DNA of 64,000 bases from Spirochaetota bacterium (GTDB lineage: Bacteria > Spirochaetota > Spirochaetia > Treponematales > UBA12059). Positions 8,637-17,681 of this stretch are shown one piece after another; within the stretch, counting starts at the first letter, position 1; every line of letters starts with the position of its first letter. The notes beneath the pieces are model-generated. The model saw nothing but the letters and a program-made list of their open reading frames with translations. It made no database searches and had not been told where the DNA came from. The DNA is taken from the NCBI GenBank assembly GCA_022703505.1, contig JAKLDN010000008.1:62001-126000 (forward strand). Reading direction: 5' to 3'. Both the position numbers and the translations under genes were made by a program.

Positions 8637-11006
8637 ATGCGCGAACCCCGTCCGGGTGCCCCGTTCCGGGAGACATTCGAGCAATACCCCGTATCCGCAG
8701 CGCTGACGGACGGAGAGGGTCGACTGGTCTTCTGGAACCGGGCCTTCGAGGACACATTCCGCTCCCTGGCCGGGCAGGCGCCGGAAGCCCTGGAGGGATC
8801 CCTCTTCGACTGGCTGGAACTCCGGGGAAGCTTCAAGGTCTCCCACTACGTACGGGAACTCGTGGCCGGCCGGCAGGCTTCGGCCCAGCTCGAAAGCCCG
8901 GTGTCGTCCGCGGACCGGGGCAAGCTCTGGTTCCGGATCCGCCTGTCCCGGGTGGACGCTCCCGGCGGTTCCGGGGGAGTCTATATCCTGGCCGCCTTCG
9001 AGGACGACACGGAGCGAAAGCGTCGGGAGCTGCAGCTCCTGGCGGCCAAGGAGGAGGCCGAGAAGGCCACCCAGACCAAGAGCATATTCCTGGCCAACAT
9101 GAGCCACGAGATCCGAACCCCCATCCAGACCATCCTGGGGATGACGGAGCTCCTGGGGGATACGAGGCTGGACAAGGAGCAGATGGACTACGTCCGCACG
9201 GTCCGGTTCAGCGCGGACATACTCCTGGGCCTGATCAACGACATCCTGGACTTCTCCAAGATCGAGGCCGGCAAGATGGAGCTCGAGAGGACGGAATTCG
9301 ACCTCCGGTCCGTGGTCTCCCAGGCGGGGGACCTCCTGATCCTGGACGCCCACAAGAAGGGGCTGGAGGTGATCCTGGATACGGAGGAGCGGCTTCCCCG
9401 GACCCTCCGGGGGGATCCGGGCCGGTTCCGCCAGATCATCGTCAACCTCCTCAAGAACGCCATCAAGCACACCCCGTCCGGGGAGATCGTGGTTTCCCTT
9501 TCCCGAAGGGACGGCGAGAGGCGGGCCTTCCTGCGCTGCGACGTGGCCGATTCCGGCACGGGGGTCCCGGAATCCGTGCGCCCCCGGCTGTTCACGCCCT
9601 TCACCCAGGCGGTCTCCTCCCTGACCCGGGGGGGCACCGGGCTCGGCCTGGCGATCAGCCGGCATTTCTCGGAGCTCATGGGGGGCCGCATCGGCTACCT
9701 GCCGGGCAAGGACGGCGGATCTGTGTTCTGGTTCGAGGTCCCCCTCGAGCCCGGCGCGGACGACCGCCCCCTCGCCTACCCGCCCTTCGTCCCGACCCCC
9801 CGGGTGCTCTGCGTGGACGACCATCCCCGAGCCCGGGACTTCCTGCTCCGTGTCCTGGCCTCCTTCGGTATGGAGACCCGGGCGGCCGCCTCCGGGGAGG
9901 AGGCCCTGGCGATCCTCCGGGAGGCGGGCCGGACGGGGATTCCCTTCGACCTCTGCCTGGTCGACCAGGAGATGCCGGGGATGGACGGCTGGCGGCTGGC
10001 CAGCGAGATCAAGTCGGACCCCGAGCTGGACTCGGTCCGGCTCCTGCTCATGATCCCCGAGGGCGGGCGCGGGGCGGAAGCCAAGATGAAGCTCCTGCAG
10101 TGGTTCGAGGCCGACGTGTCCAAGCCCGTCAACCCCGAGGAACTCCACGAAGTCCTGGACAAGGCCCTCACCGAGGTCCCGGAACTGGAGGCCGTGGAGG
10201 ACGGAGCTCCGGCCCGGGAGGAACGGAGGGTCGGGGAAGGCCGGTCCGTGCTTTTGGCGGAGGATCACGCGGTGAACCAGGAGCTGTTCACCCTGCTGTT
10301 GGAGCGGCTGGGCTGCCGGGTGACCGTGGCCTCCGACGGCGTGGAGGCCGTGGAGCGGGGAACCGGAACATCCTTCGACGTGGTTCTCATGGATATCTTC
10401 ATGCCCCGGATGAACGGTTACGAGGCCGCCCAGACCCTGCGGGCCCAAGGGTACCGCGGCCCCATCGTGGCCGTGACAGCCAGCGCCCTGAAGGGCGAGC
10501 GGGACAAGTGCCTGGCCTCGGGCATGGACGACATCCTCACCAAACCCTTCAAGAAGGCGGACCTGGAGGCCCTCCTGGCCCGGATCCTGCCCCCCCAGCC
10601 CGACGGCTCCGCGCCCGACGACGAGGGGACCCCGGCGCCCGGAGCCGGTGCCGGAGGGACGGACGCGGAAATCCTGGATCTGGAGGAGGCGGTCGCGACC
10701 TTCCTCGGTAACCGGCCGACCGTGCTGGATCTCCTCGGTCGTTTCCTCCGCAAGGCGGAGAGCCAACTCCAAGAACTCGCCGAGGCGGAATCCGCGGAGG
10801 ACTGGCAGAAAGCCCGGGAGCTCGCCCACTCCATCAAGGGGGCGGCTTGGAACCTCAGCGCCCGGCGCCTGGGGAACGCGGCCAAGGCCGTGGAGGATGC
10901 AGGCCGGGACGGCCGGGGCGGGGACGTGAGGGCCGGACTGCCGGTCCTGCGAGAGGCCCTGGCGGAGCTGAAGGCCGCGGTGGGGTCGGTGAATGGAAGT
11001 AAATAA
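8637..11006 (+). CDS. Hybrid sensor histidine kinase (PAS–HisKA–HATPase–REC–REC–Hpt)
   Basis: 789 residues, cytoplasmic (no membrane segments). Order: PAS (1–~125); HisKA with His157 in [16 protein letters not shown]; HATPase ([31 protein letters not shown]); a first receiver ([10 protein letters not shown], Asp in [11 protein letters not shown]); a second receiver ([10 protein letters not shown], Asp in [11 protein letters not shown], Lys in LTKPFKK); and a C-terminal Hpt domain with the phosphotransfer His in [14 protein letters not shown]. It thus carries a full internal phosphorelay and needs an external final regulator, for which the upstream double-receiver protein is the natural candidate. 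The start at 8637 has a GGGAG Shine-Dalgarno six bases upstream; the ATG at 8595 lies in a hairpin and was rejected. Confidence 0.92.
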   Translation: MREPRPGAPFRETFEQYPVSAALTDGEGRLVFWNRAFEDTFRSLAGQAPEALEGSLFDWLELRGSFKVSHYVRELVAGRQASAQLESPVSSADRGKLWFRIRLSRVDAPGGSGGVYILAAFEDDTERKRRELQLLAAKEEAEKATQTKSIFLANMSHEIRTPIQTILGMTELLGDTRLDKEQMDYVRTVRFSADILLGLINDILDFSKIEAGKMELERTEFDLRSVVSQAGDLLILDAHKKGLEVILDTEERLPRTLRGDPGRFRQIIVNLLKNAIKHTPSGEIVVSLSRRDGERRAFLRCDVADSGTGVPESVRPRLFTPFTQAVSSLTRGGTGLGLAISRHFSELMGGRIGYLPGKDGGSVFWFEVPLEPGADDRPLAYPPFVPTPRVLCVDDHPRARDFLLRVLASFGMETRAAASGEEALAILREAGRTGIPFDLCLVDQEMPGMDGWRLASEIKSDPELDSVRLLLMIPEGGRGAEAKMKLLQWFEADVSKPVNPEELHEVLDKALTEVPELEAVEDGAPAREERRVGEGRSVLLAEDHAVNQELFTLLLERLGCRVTVASDGVEAVERGTGTSFDVVLMDIFMPRMNGYEAAQTLRAQGYRGPIVAVTASALKGERDKCLASGMDDILTKPFKKADLEALLARILPPQPDGSAPDDEGTPAPGAGAGGTDAEILDLEEAVATFLGNRPTVLDLLGRFLRKAESQLQELAEAESAEDWQKARELAHSIKGAAWNLSARRLGNAAKAVEDAGRDGRGGDVRAGLPVLREALAELKAAVGSVNGSK

Positions 11007-11038
11007 GTGAATACGTGAATCGTGGATAGGAAACCTTC

Positions 11039-11079
11039 TTATTCACCTATTCACCTATTCACCCATTCACCTATTCACG
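11039..11079. repeat. Short tandem repeat of a 9-mer (ATTCACCTA)
   Basis: About four and a half imperfect copies of ATTCACCTA/ATTCACCCA run between the hybrid kinase and the PHP phosphatase gene. The preceding bases (about 10989–11020) hold GTGAAT copies, the reverse complement of the core, so the two stretches could pair. It is too short and spacer-free to be CRISPR. Confidence 0.75.
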
Positions 11080-11093
11080 CCTATACTCCCCCC

Positions 11094-11936
11094 ATGCTCG
11101 CCACCTACCACGCCCACACCACGTACTGCGACGGCCGGGATACCCCGGACGCGATGGCGGACGCCGCCTTTGCCGCGGGATACCGCGTGCTCGGATTCTC
11201 GGCCCACGCCCCCGTCCCCGTCCCGTCCCCGGGCAACCTGAGCCCCGACCGGGTGGCGCCCTACGCGGCCGCGGTCCGGGCGGCGGCGGCCCGGTACAAG
11301 GGCCGCATGGAGATCCTGACCGGCCTGGAGATCGAGTGGGTTCCGGGACTCGGCATCCCCCCCGAGGACGGATACGCCGCCGTGCCCATCGACTACCGGA
11401 TAGGATCCCTTCACTTCGCCCGTCTGTCGGGGGACTCCTTCTTTTCCGTGGACGGCCCGGCGGAGTCCTTCCGGGAGGGAGTGCGGGCGGGATACGGCGG
11501 GGACGGGACCCTGCTATACCGGGACTACTACCGGGAACTGGGCGGACTCGTCCGGACCGGGGGCTTCCAGATCCTGGGGCATCTGGACATCGTGAAGATG
11601 CACAACAAGGACGGCCGCTGGTTCGACGAAGGCTCCCGGGAGTACCTTTCCGCCGCGTTCGAGGTCGCGGAGGCGCTGACGGGAACCCGCATCGCCGTGG
11701 AGGTGAACACCGGGGGTCCGGCCCGGGGCAAGACCTCCGAGCCCTACCCGAGCCTGCCCATCCTCCGGGAACTGAGGCGGCGCGGGATCCCGATCGTCAT
11801 CGGGGCGGACGCCCACACGGCCGCCCACCTGGATCCGCATTGGAGACGGATCGGGCTTGACTTGGCCCGGGAGGCGGGGTACCGGGAGCTGGCCGTGCTC
11901 GGCCGGAACGGATGGACGACGGGTCCCCTGGAATGA
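11094..11936 (+). CDS. hisJ: Histidinol-phosphatase, PHP/HisJ family
   Basis: 280-residue PHP-domain metallo-phosphoesterase. Metal ligands include the opening YHAHTTYCDGRDTPDAM motif, SAHAP near residue 42, Glu in GLEIEWVP, RIGSLHF, HLDIVK and the closing IGADAHTA. HisJ-type enzymes remove phosphate from L-histidinol phosphate in histidine synthesis, but PHP proteins of this size can act on other phosphoesters and no other his genes are nearby. The ATG at 11094 matches the usual HisJ start; the 24 upstream in-frame codons are translated tandem repeat and were excluded. Confidence 0.82.
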   Translation: MLATYHAHTTYCDGRDTPDAMADAAFAAGYRVLGFSAHAPVPVPSPGNLSPDRVAPYAAAVRAAAARYKGRMEILTGLEIEWVPGLGIPPEDGYAAVPIDYRIGSLHFARLSGDSFFSVDGPAESFREGVRAGYGGDGTLLYRDYYRELGGLVRTGGFQILGHLDIVKMHNKDGRWFDEGSREYLSAAFEVAEALTGTRIAVEVNTGGPARGKTSEPYPSLPILRELRRRGIPIVIGADAHTAAHLDPHWRRIGLDLAREAGYRELAVLGRNGWTTGPLE

Positions 11937-11941
11937 GAACC

Positions 11942-11978
11942 GGGGTGTCCAATACGTCGGTTACTTATTGGACACCCC
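11942..11978. repeat. Perfect 13-bp inverted repeat (palindrome family B); terminator-like
   Basis: Arms GGGGTGTCCAATA and TATTGGACACCCC enclose an 11-base loop containing CGTCGGTTAC. It starts five bases after the hisJ stop. The left arm plus loop recurs with one mismatch in 22 bases at 47238–47259, and a related stem-loop sits at 12055. Confidence 0.8.
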
Positions 11979-11980
11979 TT

Positions 11981-12041
11981 GCAGTTTCAAAAGGGTGTTG
12001 AAAAAGGCTATAGGCCTTTTTCAACACCCTTTTGAAACTGC
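11981..12041. repeat. Perfect 28-bp stem-loop containing the family A palindrome
   Basis: A perfect 28-bp inverted repeat with a five-base loop. The left arm runs from 11981 (GCAGTTTC…) to 12008 (…AAAAAGGC). Its inner half is the GGGTGTTGAAAAAGGC core also found at 8492–8507. It is far longer than an ordinary terminator. Confidence 0.85.
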
Positions 12042-12054
12042 AACCCTGAAACCA

Positions 12055-12089
12055 GCTGTCCAAAAAGCTAACCGAGCTATTTGAACAGC
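12055..12089. repeat. Imperfect 15-bp stem-loop (family B relative)
   Basis: Arms GCTGTCCAAAAAGCT and AGCTATTTGAACAGC pair with two mismatches around AACCG. It is the third hairpin in 150 bases and lies 26 bases from the stop of the dksA-like gene, so it may end transcription from both sides. Confidence 0.7.
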
Positions 12090-12115
12090 CCCGCGCGATG
12101 CACGCCCGGCCGCCG

Positions 12116-12472
12116 TCAGCGGTTTCGGCGTTCCTCGCTCTTCTGGCACTCTATGCAGAGCACGGCATACGGGATGGCCTCCAGCCGCTCCCGGGGTATC
12201 TTCTTGGAACATTTCACGCAGAGCCCGTACTTTCCGAGCTGGATGCGGGCCAGGGCCGAGTCGATCGCGCGAAGTCGCTTGATGTCCTGGGAACCGAGGG
12301 CTTCGATCATCTTCCGGTCGATGTCGTCGGACGCGACGTCCGCGAAATCCTTCGGATCCATCTCCTCCACGATGGCGCGGAAATCCGCGTTCGTGGCGAT
12401 CAGGTTGTCCAGGATCTCCCGCTTCTGCCGGAGGAGTGATTCCTTCATTTCCTCGACGAAGTCCACTTCCAT
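12116..12472 (-). CDS. DksA/TraR-family zinc-finger protein
   Basis: 118 residues. The C-terminus holds the four-cysteine zinc finger (YGLCVKCSKKI … YAVLCIECQ) and the preceding helices form the coiled coil expected of the DksA/TraR family, which enters the RNA polymerase secondary channel and modulates initiation, often with (p)ppGpp. The ATG at 12472 is preceded by AGGAGGGG. It is divergent from infA. A dksA-like gene beside infA is a spirochaete arrangement known from Borrelia and Treponema. Family assignment is firm; the regulon is unknown. Confidence 0.88.
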   Translation of the reverse strand: MEVDFVEEMKESLLRQKREILDNLIATNADFRAIVEEMDPKDFADVASDDIDRKMIEALGSQDIKRLRAIDSALARIQLGKYGLCVKCSKKIPRERLEAIPYAVLCIECQKSEERRNR

Positions 12473-12542
12473 GGTCCCCTCCTGGGCTATGATAAAAAAA
12501 AGCATCGGCACCATGCCGGAAAACCGCGGGAATGTCAACCCG

Positions 12543-12572
12543 TTGACATGCCCCCCGGGGAACCCATACTAT
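12543..12572 (+). promoter_or_regulatory. Sigma-70-type promoter for infA
   Basis: TTGACA (12543–12548), an 18-base spacer, then TACTAT (12567–12572), pointing at infA. The transcript start would lie near 12580, giving a leader of about 90 bases. Confidence 0.55.
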
Positions 12573-12669
12573 TATAGCCGTCCGGACCTCCCCTGCAAGC
12601 CGAGAAAGGCGGGAAAGACTCGCGTCCTTCCCGGGCCGGGTCCGGGCGAATCAGACCCCTGGAGGAACC

Positions 12670-12888
12670 GTGGCGAAGGAAGAAGCGATAGAGGTGGAGG
12701 GCAAGGTCAAGGAGTCCCTCCCGAATACGATGTTCCGGGTCGAACTGCCTACCGGGCACGTGATACTGGCTCACCTGTCCGGGAAGATGAGGAAGCACTA
12801 CATTCGGATCGTCCCCGGAGACACCGTGAAGGTCGCCCTTTCGCCCTACGACCTCAACCGCGGACGGATCATCTACCGGGAACGCTGA
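12670..12888 (+). CDS. infA: Translation initiation factor IF-1
   Basis: 72 residues, the normal length. The OB-fold sequence is highly recognisable: [19 protein letters not shown], then [14 protein letters not shown] and [15 protein letters not shown]-1 binds the ribosomal A site with IF-2 and IF-3. The start is a GTG eight-odd bases after GGAGG. The last 16 bases overlap the converging smr-like gene. Confidence 0.97.
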   Translation: MAKEEAIEVEGKVKESLPNTMFRVELPTGHVILAHLSGKMRKHYIRIVPGDTVKVALSPYDLNRGRIIYRER

Positions 12889-13379
12889 GCCCCCTTTCGC
12901 ACCAGAACCCAGACAGCCCCGCTTCCTCCCAGCCTCCGCTCGGCCGTGCCGTGCCGTCCCGCCAGGGACGAGGTTTCCAGGAAACGCAGCGCCGTCCTTT
13001 TCAGGACCGGCTCCCCCTCGGAGTGGTTTCCCTTCCCGTGGATCACCAGGACCTTGGTCAAGCCCCGGGAGGAGGCGTCCCGGAAGAACCGGGACAGGGC
13101 TTCCCAGGCCGCCTCCGAGGTAAGGCCGTGGAGGTCCAGGACGGCCTCCACCGGGAGGGCCTCGATCTCGGCCCGGCTAAGGGGTGAGGGATCCCGCCCC
13201 TCCTCCCCCTTCCGGGACGGATCCACGCCCGCGAGCATCGCCCTCTCAAGGGCCTCCCGGGCGGGATCCCGGCGGCTTTTCCCTTCCTCGACCTCCTCCG
13301 GGTCCGGCCGGCGGGGTCTGCGAAAATCGCGCCGGGATCGCCGGTCCCATTCGTCGAGGATCTTTCCGAAATCCGCCAT
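12873..13379 (-). CDS. Smr-domain protein
   Basis: 168 residues. The C-terminal half is an Smr domain: [16 protein letters not shown] and [17 protein letters not shown] are the LDLHG and HGxG-type motifs of this nuclease-like fold. The N-terminal half is basic and charged, compatible with nucleic-acid binding. Small stand-alone Smr proteins are linked to RNA or DNA cleavage and ribosome rescue in some bacteria; no specific role can be assigned. The ATG has GAGGAAGG just upstream and lies eight bases after the batD-like stop, so it is probably the last gene of the moxR/bat operon. Confidence 0.85.
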   Translation of the reverse strand: MADFGKILDEWDRRSRRDFRRPRRPDPEEVEEGKSRRDPAREALERAMLAGVDPSRKGEEGRDPSPLSRAEIEALPVEAVLDLHGLTSEAAWEALSRFFRDASSRGLTKVLVIHGKGNHSEGEPVLKRTALRFLETSSLAGRHGTAERRLGGSGAVWVLVRKGAQRSR

Positions 13380-13387
13380 GTCCTTCC

Positions 13388-15136
13388 TCAGTAACGGTGT
13401 ATGTCGCCGGTACGGAACCACGCGGACCGACCGTCCGGGAACCGCAGGAGCGTCCAATCCGAGGAAACCGCCCCGACGATCCCGGCCCGTCCCTGGAAGG
13501 ACCCGCCCGGGGTCCCCGATTCCGAGGGGACGGTGAAGGAATCCGGGGACGCCGCGACCGCGTAGGAGACGCGACGTTCCAGGGCGGAAGCCCCGCAGAG
13601 GAGGAGCCAGAGGAAGGCCGCGCTAACCAGGGCTCGGCCTATCGCTCCCGGAGTCCCTCCGGCGGACCGGGCCCGCAGCCGGAACAGTCCCAGGATCGAG
13701 AGTCCCGCCGCTGCAAAAACAACCGAGAGGGCGCCGAAGATACGCGGCTGGGGCAACCGGTCCCGGATCCGGGGACCCACCCCGAAAGTCGTCTCGCAGA
13801 GTTCCAAGGTTTCCGCCAGGCCGGGCAGCCATCGGCTCCGCCGTTCCGCCGCGCCCAGGGCGGCCAGGGCGGCGGCTCCGTCCTCCTCCGCCATGAGGAG
13901 GATTCCCTTGAGATGCGAGGCTTCCGGGGCGGACGTCACCGGTAGGAGGTGCAAGGCCGCCTCTACGTCCCCGTCCCGCGCCCGGGACGCGGCCGCCGAC
14001 CAAGGGGAGCCCGAATCGGCGAAGGCGGCGATCCGGGCGTCCAGGAGGGTGCGAAGCTCCGTTCGCGGCCGGGCTTCCCGGGGAGGCGGATCCACGGAGA
14101 TCCTCAGGGGAGAAGCCCGGAGGGTCCGCAGTTCGCCCGTATCGGGATTCAGGAACGGGAAGGGCCCGGATTCCACGACATAGTCCCCCGGAACCTCGGG
14201 CGTGAACCGGAGCTCCCGGGCGGCCATCCCCTCGTAGGCCCCGGCGGCGATCCGGATCTCCGAGATCGGTACGGTCTCCGGAGGGGATATCGGTCCGCCG
14301 CCGGGCGCCCGGATCCGGATCTCCGGGGGATCCAGGATCGGAAGGTTGCCCCTGCCCCGAACCTCCGCCCGGACGGTCAGGGTCTGTCCCGCCCGGACCG
14401 GACCTGCCCCGACCCGGATCAGGCGCAGGGTGAAGTCCCCCACGGCCCGGCTGGCCGCGAGCTCCCGAGGCGCCGGCAGGGACCGGACCCGGGCGCCCTC
14501 GGAAACGCGGCCGCCCTCCCGGGATGCCGCCGGAGGCAGGAAGAGTTCCCCCTCCTCCAGGGCGATCCCCACGAAGGCCGACCCGCCGGCGGGCTCCAAA
14601 GACAGCCCCTTCGTGGCGGGCAACCCGTAGTCCCCGAGGGCCGGAGCCGAAGGCGCCCTCGGCTCCAGGCGGGCGGAAAAACTTTGCCACCGGATGACCG
14701 CCGCGGGGGCCTTCCACTCGTAGAGCGCCGGGGGCGGGGCGGCTCCGGAGGGCCGGACCTCCAGGGCCAGGGGCCCGAGCGGAAGCGGGGAGCCCGCGAC
14801 GGAGACCTCGAGCCGCGGGATCCGGAGATCTCCGGAGCGCAGGGGCCGGAAGGCATAGACCACCCTCGCCCCCGGCCGGGAACCCTCGGGGGAGTCGATC
14901 ACCGCGGACGATACGGCCAGGGAAACGAAGGCCAGGTCCCCGGAGGCCGCGGGCTCGGCCGCCCGGACCTCCCGGGCGGAGGCTCCGGGAAGCAGGACCG
15001 ACACCCGGAACTCCTCTCCCGCGGTCGGCGGCTCCGGGGCTATCGTCACGGAATACGTCACCTCCTGGGCGGCCAGGATCCGGGCTACGCCGAGGAGGAC
15101 GGCCGACAGGATCCGTCGGCGGGCCGGACCGCTCAA
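13388..15136 (-). CDS. BatD-like protein with C-terminal SH3-like segment
   Basis: 582 residues. It starts with a signal peptide (ILSAVLLGVARILAAQ), followed by several beta-rich Ig-like modules typical of BatD, for example TYSVTIAPEPPTAGEEFRV and LTVRAEVRGRGNLPILDPPE. A helical segment precedes a membrane span (IFGALSVVFAAAGLSILGLF), and the last ~50 residues (WTLLRFPDGRSAWFRTGDI) look like a bacterial SH3 module of the kind found in BatE. The start is a TTG overlapping the upstream stop (TTGA). BatD probably assembles periplasmically with the VWA proteins encoded upstream; the Bat system is linked to envelope stress tolerance but its mechanism is not known. Confidence 0.8.
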   Translation of the reverse strand: MSGPARRRILSAVLLGVARILAAQEVTYSVTIAPEPPTAGEEFRVSVLLPGASAREVRAAEPAASGDLAFVSLAVSSAVIDSPEGSRPGARVVYAFRPLRSGDLRIPRLEVSVAGSPLPLGPLALEVRPSGAAPPPALYEWKAPAAVIRWQSFSARLEPRAPSAPALGDYGLPATKGLSLEPAGGSAFVGIALEEGELFLPPAASREGGRVSEGARVRSLPAPRELAASRAVGDFTLRLIRVGAGPVRAGQTLTVRAEVRGRGNLPILDPPEIRIRAPGGGPISPPETVPISEIRIAAGAYEGMAARELRFTPEVPGDYVVESGPFPFLNPDTGELRTLRASPLRISVDPPPREARPRTELRTLLDARIAAFADSGSPWSAAASRARDGDVEAALHLLPVTSAPEASHLKGILLMAEEDGAAALAALGAAERRSRWLPGLAETLELCETTFGVGPRIRDRLPQPRIFGALSVVFAAAGLSILGLFRLRARSAGGTPGAIGRALVSAAFLWLLLCGASALERRVSYAVAASPDSFTVPSESGTPGGSFQGRAGIVGAVSSDWTLLRFPDGRSAWFRTGDIHRY

Positions 15137-16686
15137 TGGTCCAGCCCTCCGGAATCCGCGGACGGGGAGGCGGGCGGACGGAACCAGCCGGACTCGGCCC
15201 GGCCGAGCAGGGATAGCAGGGCCTCGTCCCGGCCTCCCTCCCCGATCGCCGAGGCCTGCCGCCGGGACGCCCTGGACAGGCGGGACGACGCGGCCGCGGC
15301 GCGGGCCAGTTCCAGGGCACGCTTGGTCTCGAGATCCTGGGGGACCAGTCGCAGGGCGTTCATGAACGCCTGCGCGGCCTCGTCGAACCGGGAGGCCTCG
15401 AACAGCCGGACTCCCTGGTTGTGGTAGGCCGCCGCGGCGACCTCCGAAAGCCGGGAGGACTGGGCTAGGGCGAAGAGGGGATCCGCCGCGGCGCCCTCCC
15501 CCATCCGGCTGTACGCCGTGGCCAGATCCAGGGCCACGATCCCCTCGCCGGCCTTCTCGCCCGCGGCCAGGTAGGCGGCGATCGCATCCTCGTACTGTCC
15601 CCTCCGCAGGCGGCGGTTTCCCTCCAGGACCCGGAGCCGGGGGCCGGAACATCCGGTCAGGATCGTCAGCGCGAGGAGGGCGGCGGCCGTCCGGGGTCCG
15701 CGGCGCCGGCCCGGAAGGAAAGGAAGGCCCAGGAGGGCCCGGGCGGCCGCTCCCAGCAGGGCCAGGAAGGCGGCCGTCCCGGTCCGGTCCGCGGGCCGCC
15801 GGGCAGGACGGGCTCCCGGGGATCCGGGACGGGAATCCAGGGCGTCCGAAAGGATCCTCAGGGCCCCGGGGTCCGCCAGGTCCACGTACAGTCCGTCTCC
15901 CTCCCGGACCCAGGCCCGCAGGGTATCCGCCCTCAGGGCCGTCCGGGCGGGGCTTCCGTCCGGAAGCAGGACGGGAGCCCCGGTTTCGTCCGAGACGGGG
16001 GACGGATCCACCCCTCCGCAGCCCACGGCGAACAGCCGGGCCCCCCGCTCCCGGATCTCCCGGAGGGCCGGGGCGGCGGCGGCGCCAAGGTCGTTGCCGT
16101 CGCTGAACAGGACGATCCACCGGATCCGGCCGGGGTCGGGGGAAAAACCCTCCAGGGCCGTCCGGAGTCCTTCCCCCGCGGAGGTGCCCCGGGTCGTGAG
16201 CACCGAGGGACCGGCCCATTCCAGGGCCTGGTCCAGGGCGTCCGCGCTGTCCGTCCGGGGACAGAGGAGGACCGCCCCCCCCTTGAAGGCGGTCACGGAA
16301 TACTGAACCTCCGGCCGGGCCCGTACCAGGGCCCGGGCCAGGCCCCGGGCGGCCTCCAGCCGGGAGGGAGGGAGGTCCGGGGAGAGCATCGAGTTGGAGA
16401 CGTCCAGCACTAGGGCCGCCTCGACCCCCGACGGCGCGCCGGCCGTCGGCCGGAATCCCCAGGAAGGGCCCGCCAGGGCGAAGACGGCGAACGCCCAGGC
16501 CCAGGCCCCCGCGACGGCCTTTCCGGCGCGCCTGCGTATCCAGGCCCGTCGGGACGGACCCGCTTCCGCGCCCGGAGCGAAGCGCCCCGCCAGCGCGCCT
16601 CCCCGCAGGACCGAGAGGGCCTCCAGTACGGCGTAGGGAGCCAGGAGGACGAGGCCCCACAGGGCCTCCGGCCGTAGGAAAGTCAC
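15133..16686 (-). CDS. BatB–BatC fusion: VWA domain membrane protein with C-terminal TPR region
   Basis: 517 residues. N-terminal membrane spans (ALWGLVLLAPYAVLEAL, AVAGAWAWAFAVFALAGPSW) precede a von Willebrand A domain with the MIDAS motif DVSNS and VLFSDGND. Two more hydrophobic stretches follow. The second (ALLALTILTGC) reads exactly like a lipoprotein signal with the lipobox LTGC, although it lies at about residue 345. A TPR region follows (RLRRGQYEDAIAAYLAAGEK, YHNQGVRLFEASRFDEAAQAFMNAL). BatB and BatC are usually separate. Start is GTG overlapping the batA stop (GTGA). Confidence 0.83.
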   Translation of the reverse strand: MTFLRPEALWGLVLLAPYAVLEALSVLRGGALAGRFAPGAEAGPSRRAWIRRRAGKAVAGAWAWAFAVFALAGPSWGFRPTAGAPSGVEAALVLDVSNSMLSPDLPPSRLEAARGLARALVRARPEVQYSVTAFKGGAVLLCPRTDSADALDQALEWAGPSVLTTRGTSAGEGLRTALEGFSPDPGRIRWIVLFSDGNDLGAAAAPALREIRERGARLFAVGCGGVDPSPVSDETGAPVLLPDGSPARTALRADTLRAWVREGDGLYVDLADPGALRILSDALDSRPGSPGARPARRPADRTGTAAFLALLGAAARALLGLPFLPGRRRGPRTAAALLALTILTGCSGPRLRVLEGNRRLRRGQYEDAIAAYLAAGEKAGEGIVALDLATAYSRMGEGAAADPLFALAQSSRLSEVAAAAYHNQGVRLFEASRFDEAAQAFMNALRLVPQDLETKRALELARAAAASSRLSRASRRQASAIGEGGRDEALLSLLGRAESGWFRPPASPSADSGGLDH

Positions 16687-17681
16687 GACAGCCACCCCCG
16701 GGCGGCGAGCCCGAGCAGCCAGGACAAGGCCAGGGCGACTACGGAAACCGCCAGGACCGAGGCCGCCCGGGACCTTCGGACGGTCACGGAGCGAGCCCCC
16801 TCCGCGCCGGGCATGCGCCCCGAAACCGCCCGGAAGGCGCGCTCCAGGGCGGGTCCGTCCCGGGCGGACAGGTATTCCCCTCCCGCCCGTGCCGCCAGGG
16901 TCCGCAGGGCCGACTCGTCGAATCCGCTCGCGTAGGTCCCCTCCAGCCGCTCCCCCGTCCGGGGATCCTCGTAGGCCAGGGGCACGTCGCCGCGGCTGCC
17001 GACCCCGATGATAGTCAAGCGCACCCCCAGGCGGGCCGCCAGGTCGCAGGCGTCCTCGGGGGAGATGGAACCGGCGTTGTTCTCCCCGTCGGTCACCAGG
17101 ATGACCCGGTCCGTGGTCCCCCGGGCCCGAGCCGCGTGCCGGATCGCCTGGGCCAGTCCCAGCCCCAGGGCCGTTCCGTCTCCCAGCGCCCCGGGCTTGG
17201 CCCGGGCCAGCCGTTCCCGGAGGGCGGCGTAATCCGTGGTCGGGGGACAGAGCAGGGCTGCCTCCCGACCGAAGCCCACGATCCCCACCGAATCGGCCCG
17301 GTCTTCCCGGAGGAAGAGCTCCAGGAGCGTCTTGGCCGCGGAGAGCCGGTCGGGTTCCACGTCCCGGGCGCCCATGGAGGGGGACAGGTCCAGGGCGAAC
17401 ATCACGTCGTCCCCCCGGTTCGGAAAGACCGTCCTGCGCTCCACGGATTGGGGGCCCGCTGCGGCCACCACCAGGCCCAGCCAGGCCAGGATGCCGAGGA
17501 CAAGGGCTCCCCGGGACGCGGCCTTCCGGAACCCCGAGGGACCCTCGAAGCGCCTTCCCGCGGCCTCGTCCAGGGGAAACCGGAGGCTTCCGCCCCGGCG
17601 CAGGGCCCGGGCCCGCAGGAACAGCCATCCGGGCAGGGCCAAGACCAGGAGGAAGGCCAGGGGATTATCGAAGGAGGTCAC
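16683..17681 (-). CDS. BatA-like VWA-domain membrane protein
   Basis: 332 residues. Typical BatA layout: two N-terminal membrane spans (LAFLLVLALPGWLFL, ALVLGILAWLGLVVAAAG), a VWA domain with MIDAS residues in ALDLSPSMGA, and a C-terminal span (ASVLAVSVVALALSWLLGL). The metal-binding DxSxS is intact and VILVTDGENNAG marks the second half of the site. The GTG start overlaps the preceding gene by 17 bases. It is expected to interact with the other Bat proteins under control of the MoxR ATPase. Confidence 0.87.
   Translation of the reverse strand: MTSFDNPLAFLLVLALPGWLFLRARALRRGGSLRFPLDEAAGRRFEGPSGFRKAASRGALVLGILAWLGLVVAAAGPQSVERRTVFPNRGDDVMFALDLSPSMGARDVEPDRLSAAKTLLELFLREDRADSVGIVGFGREAALLCPPTTDYAALRERLARAKPGALGDGTALGLGLAQAIRHAARARGTTDRVILVTDGENNAGSISPEDACDLAARLGVRLTIIGVGSRGDVPLAYEDPRTGERLEGTYASGFDESALRTLAARAGGEYLSARDGPALERAFRAVSGRMPGAEGARSVTVRRSRAASVLAVSVVALALSWLLGLAARGWLS

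Noticed and set aside
11039-11079. Possible CRISPR array
   Set aside because: Units are 9 bases, contiguous and without spacers; no cas genes.
15137-16660. N-terminal extension of the batD frame
   Set aside because: It runs through batB/C in another frame and reads as low-complexity Gly/Arg/Pro; the TTG overlapping the batB/C stop plus a signal peptide gives a better start.
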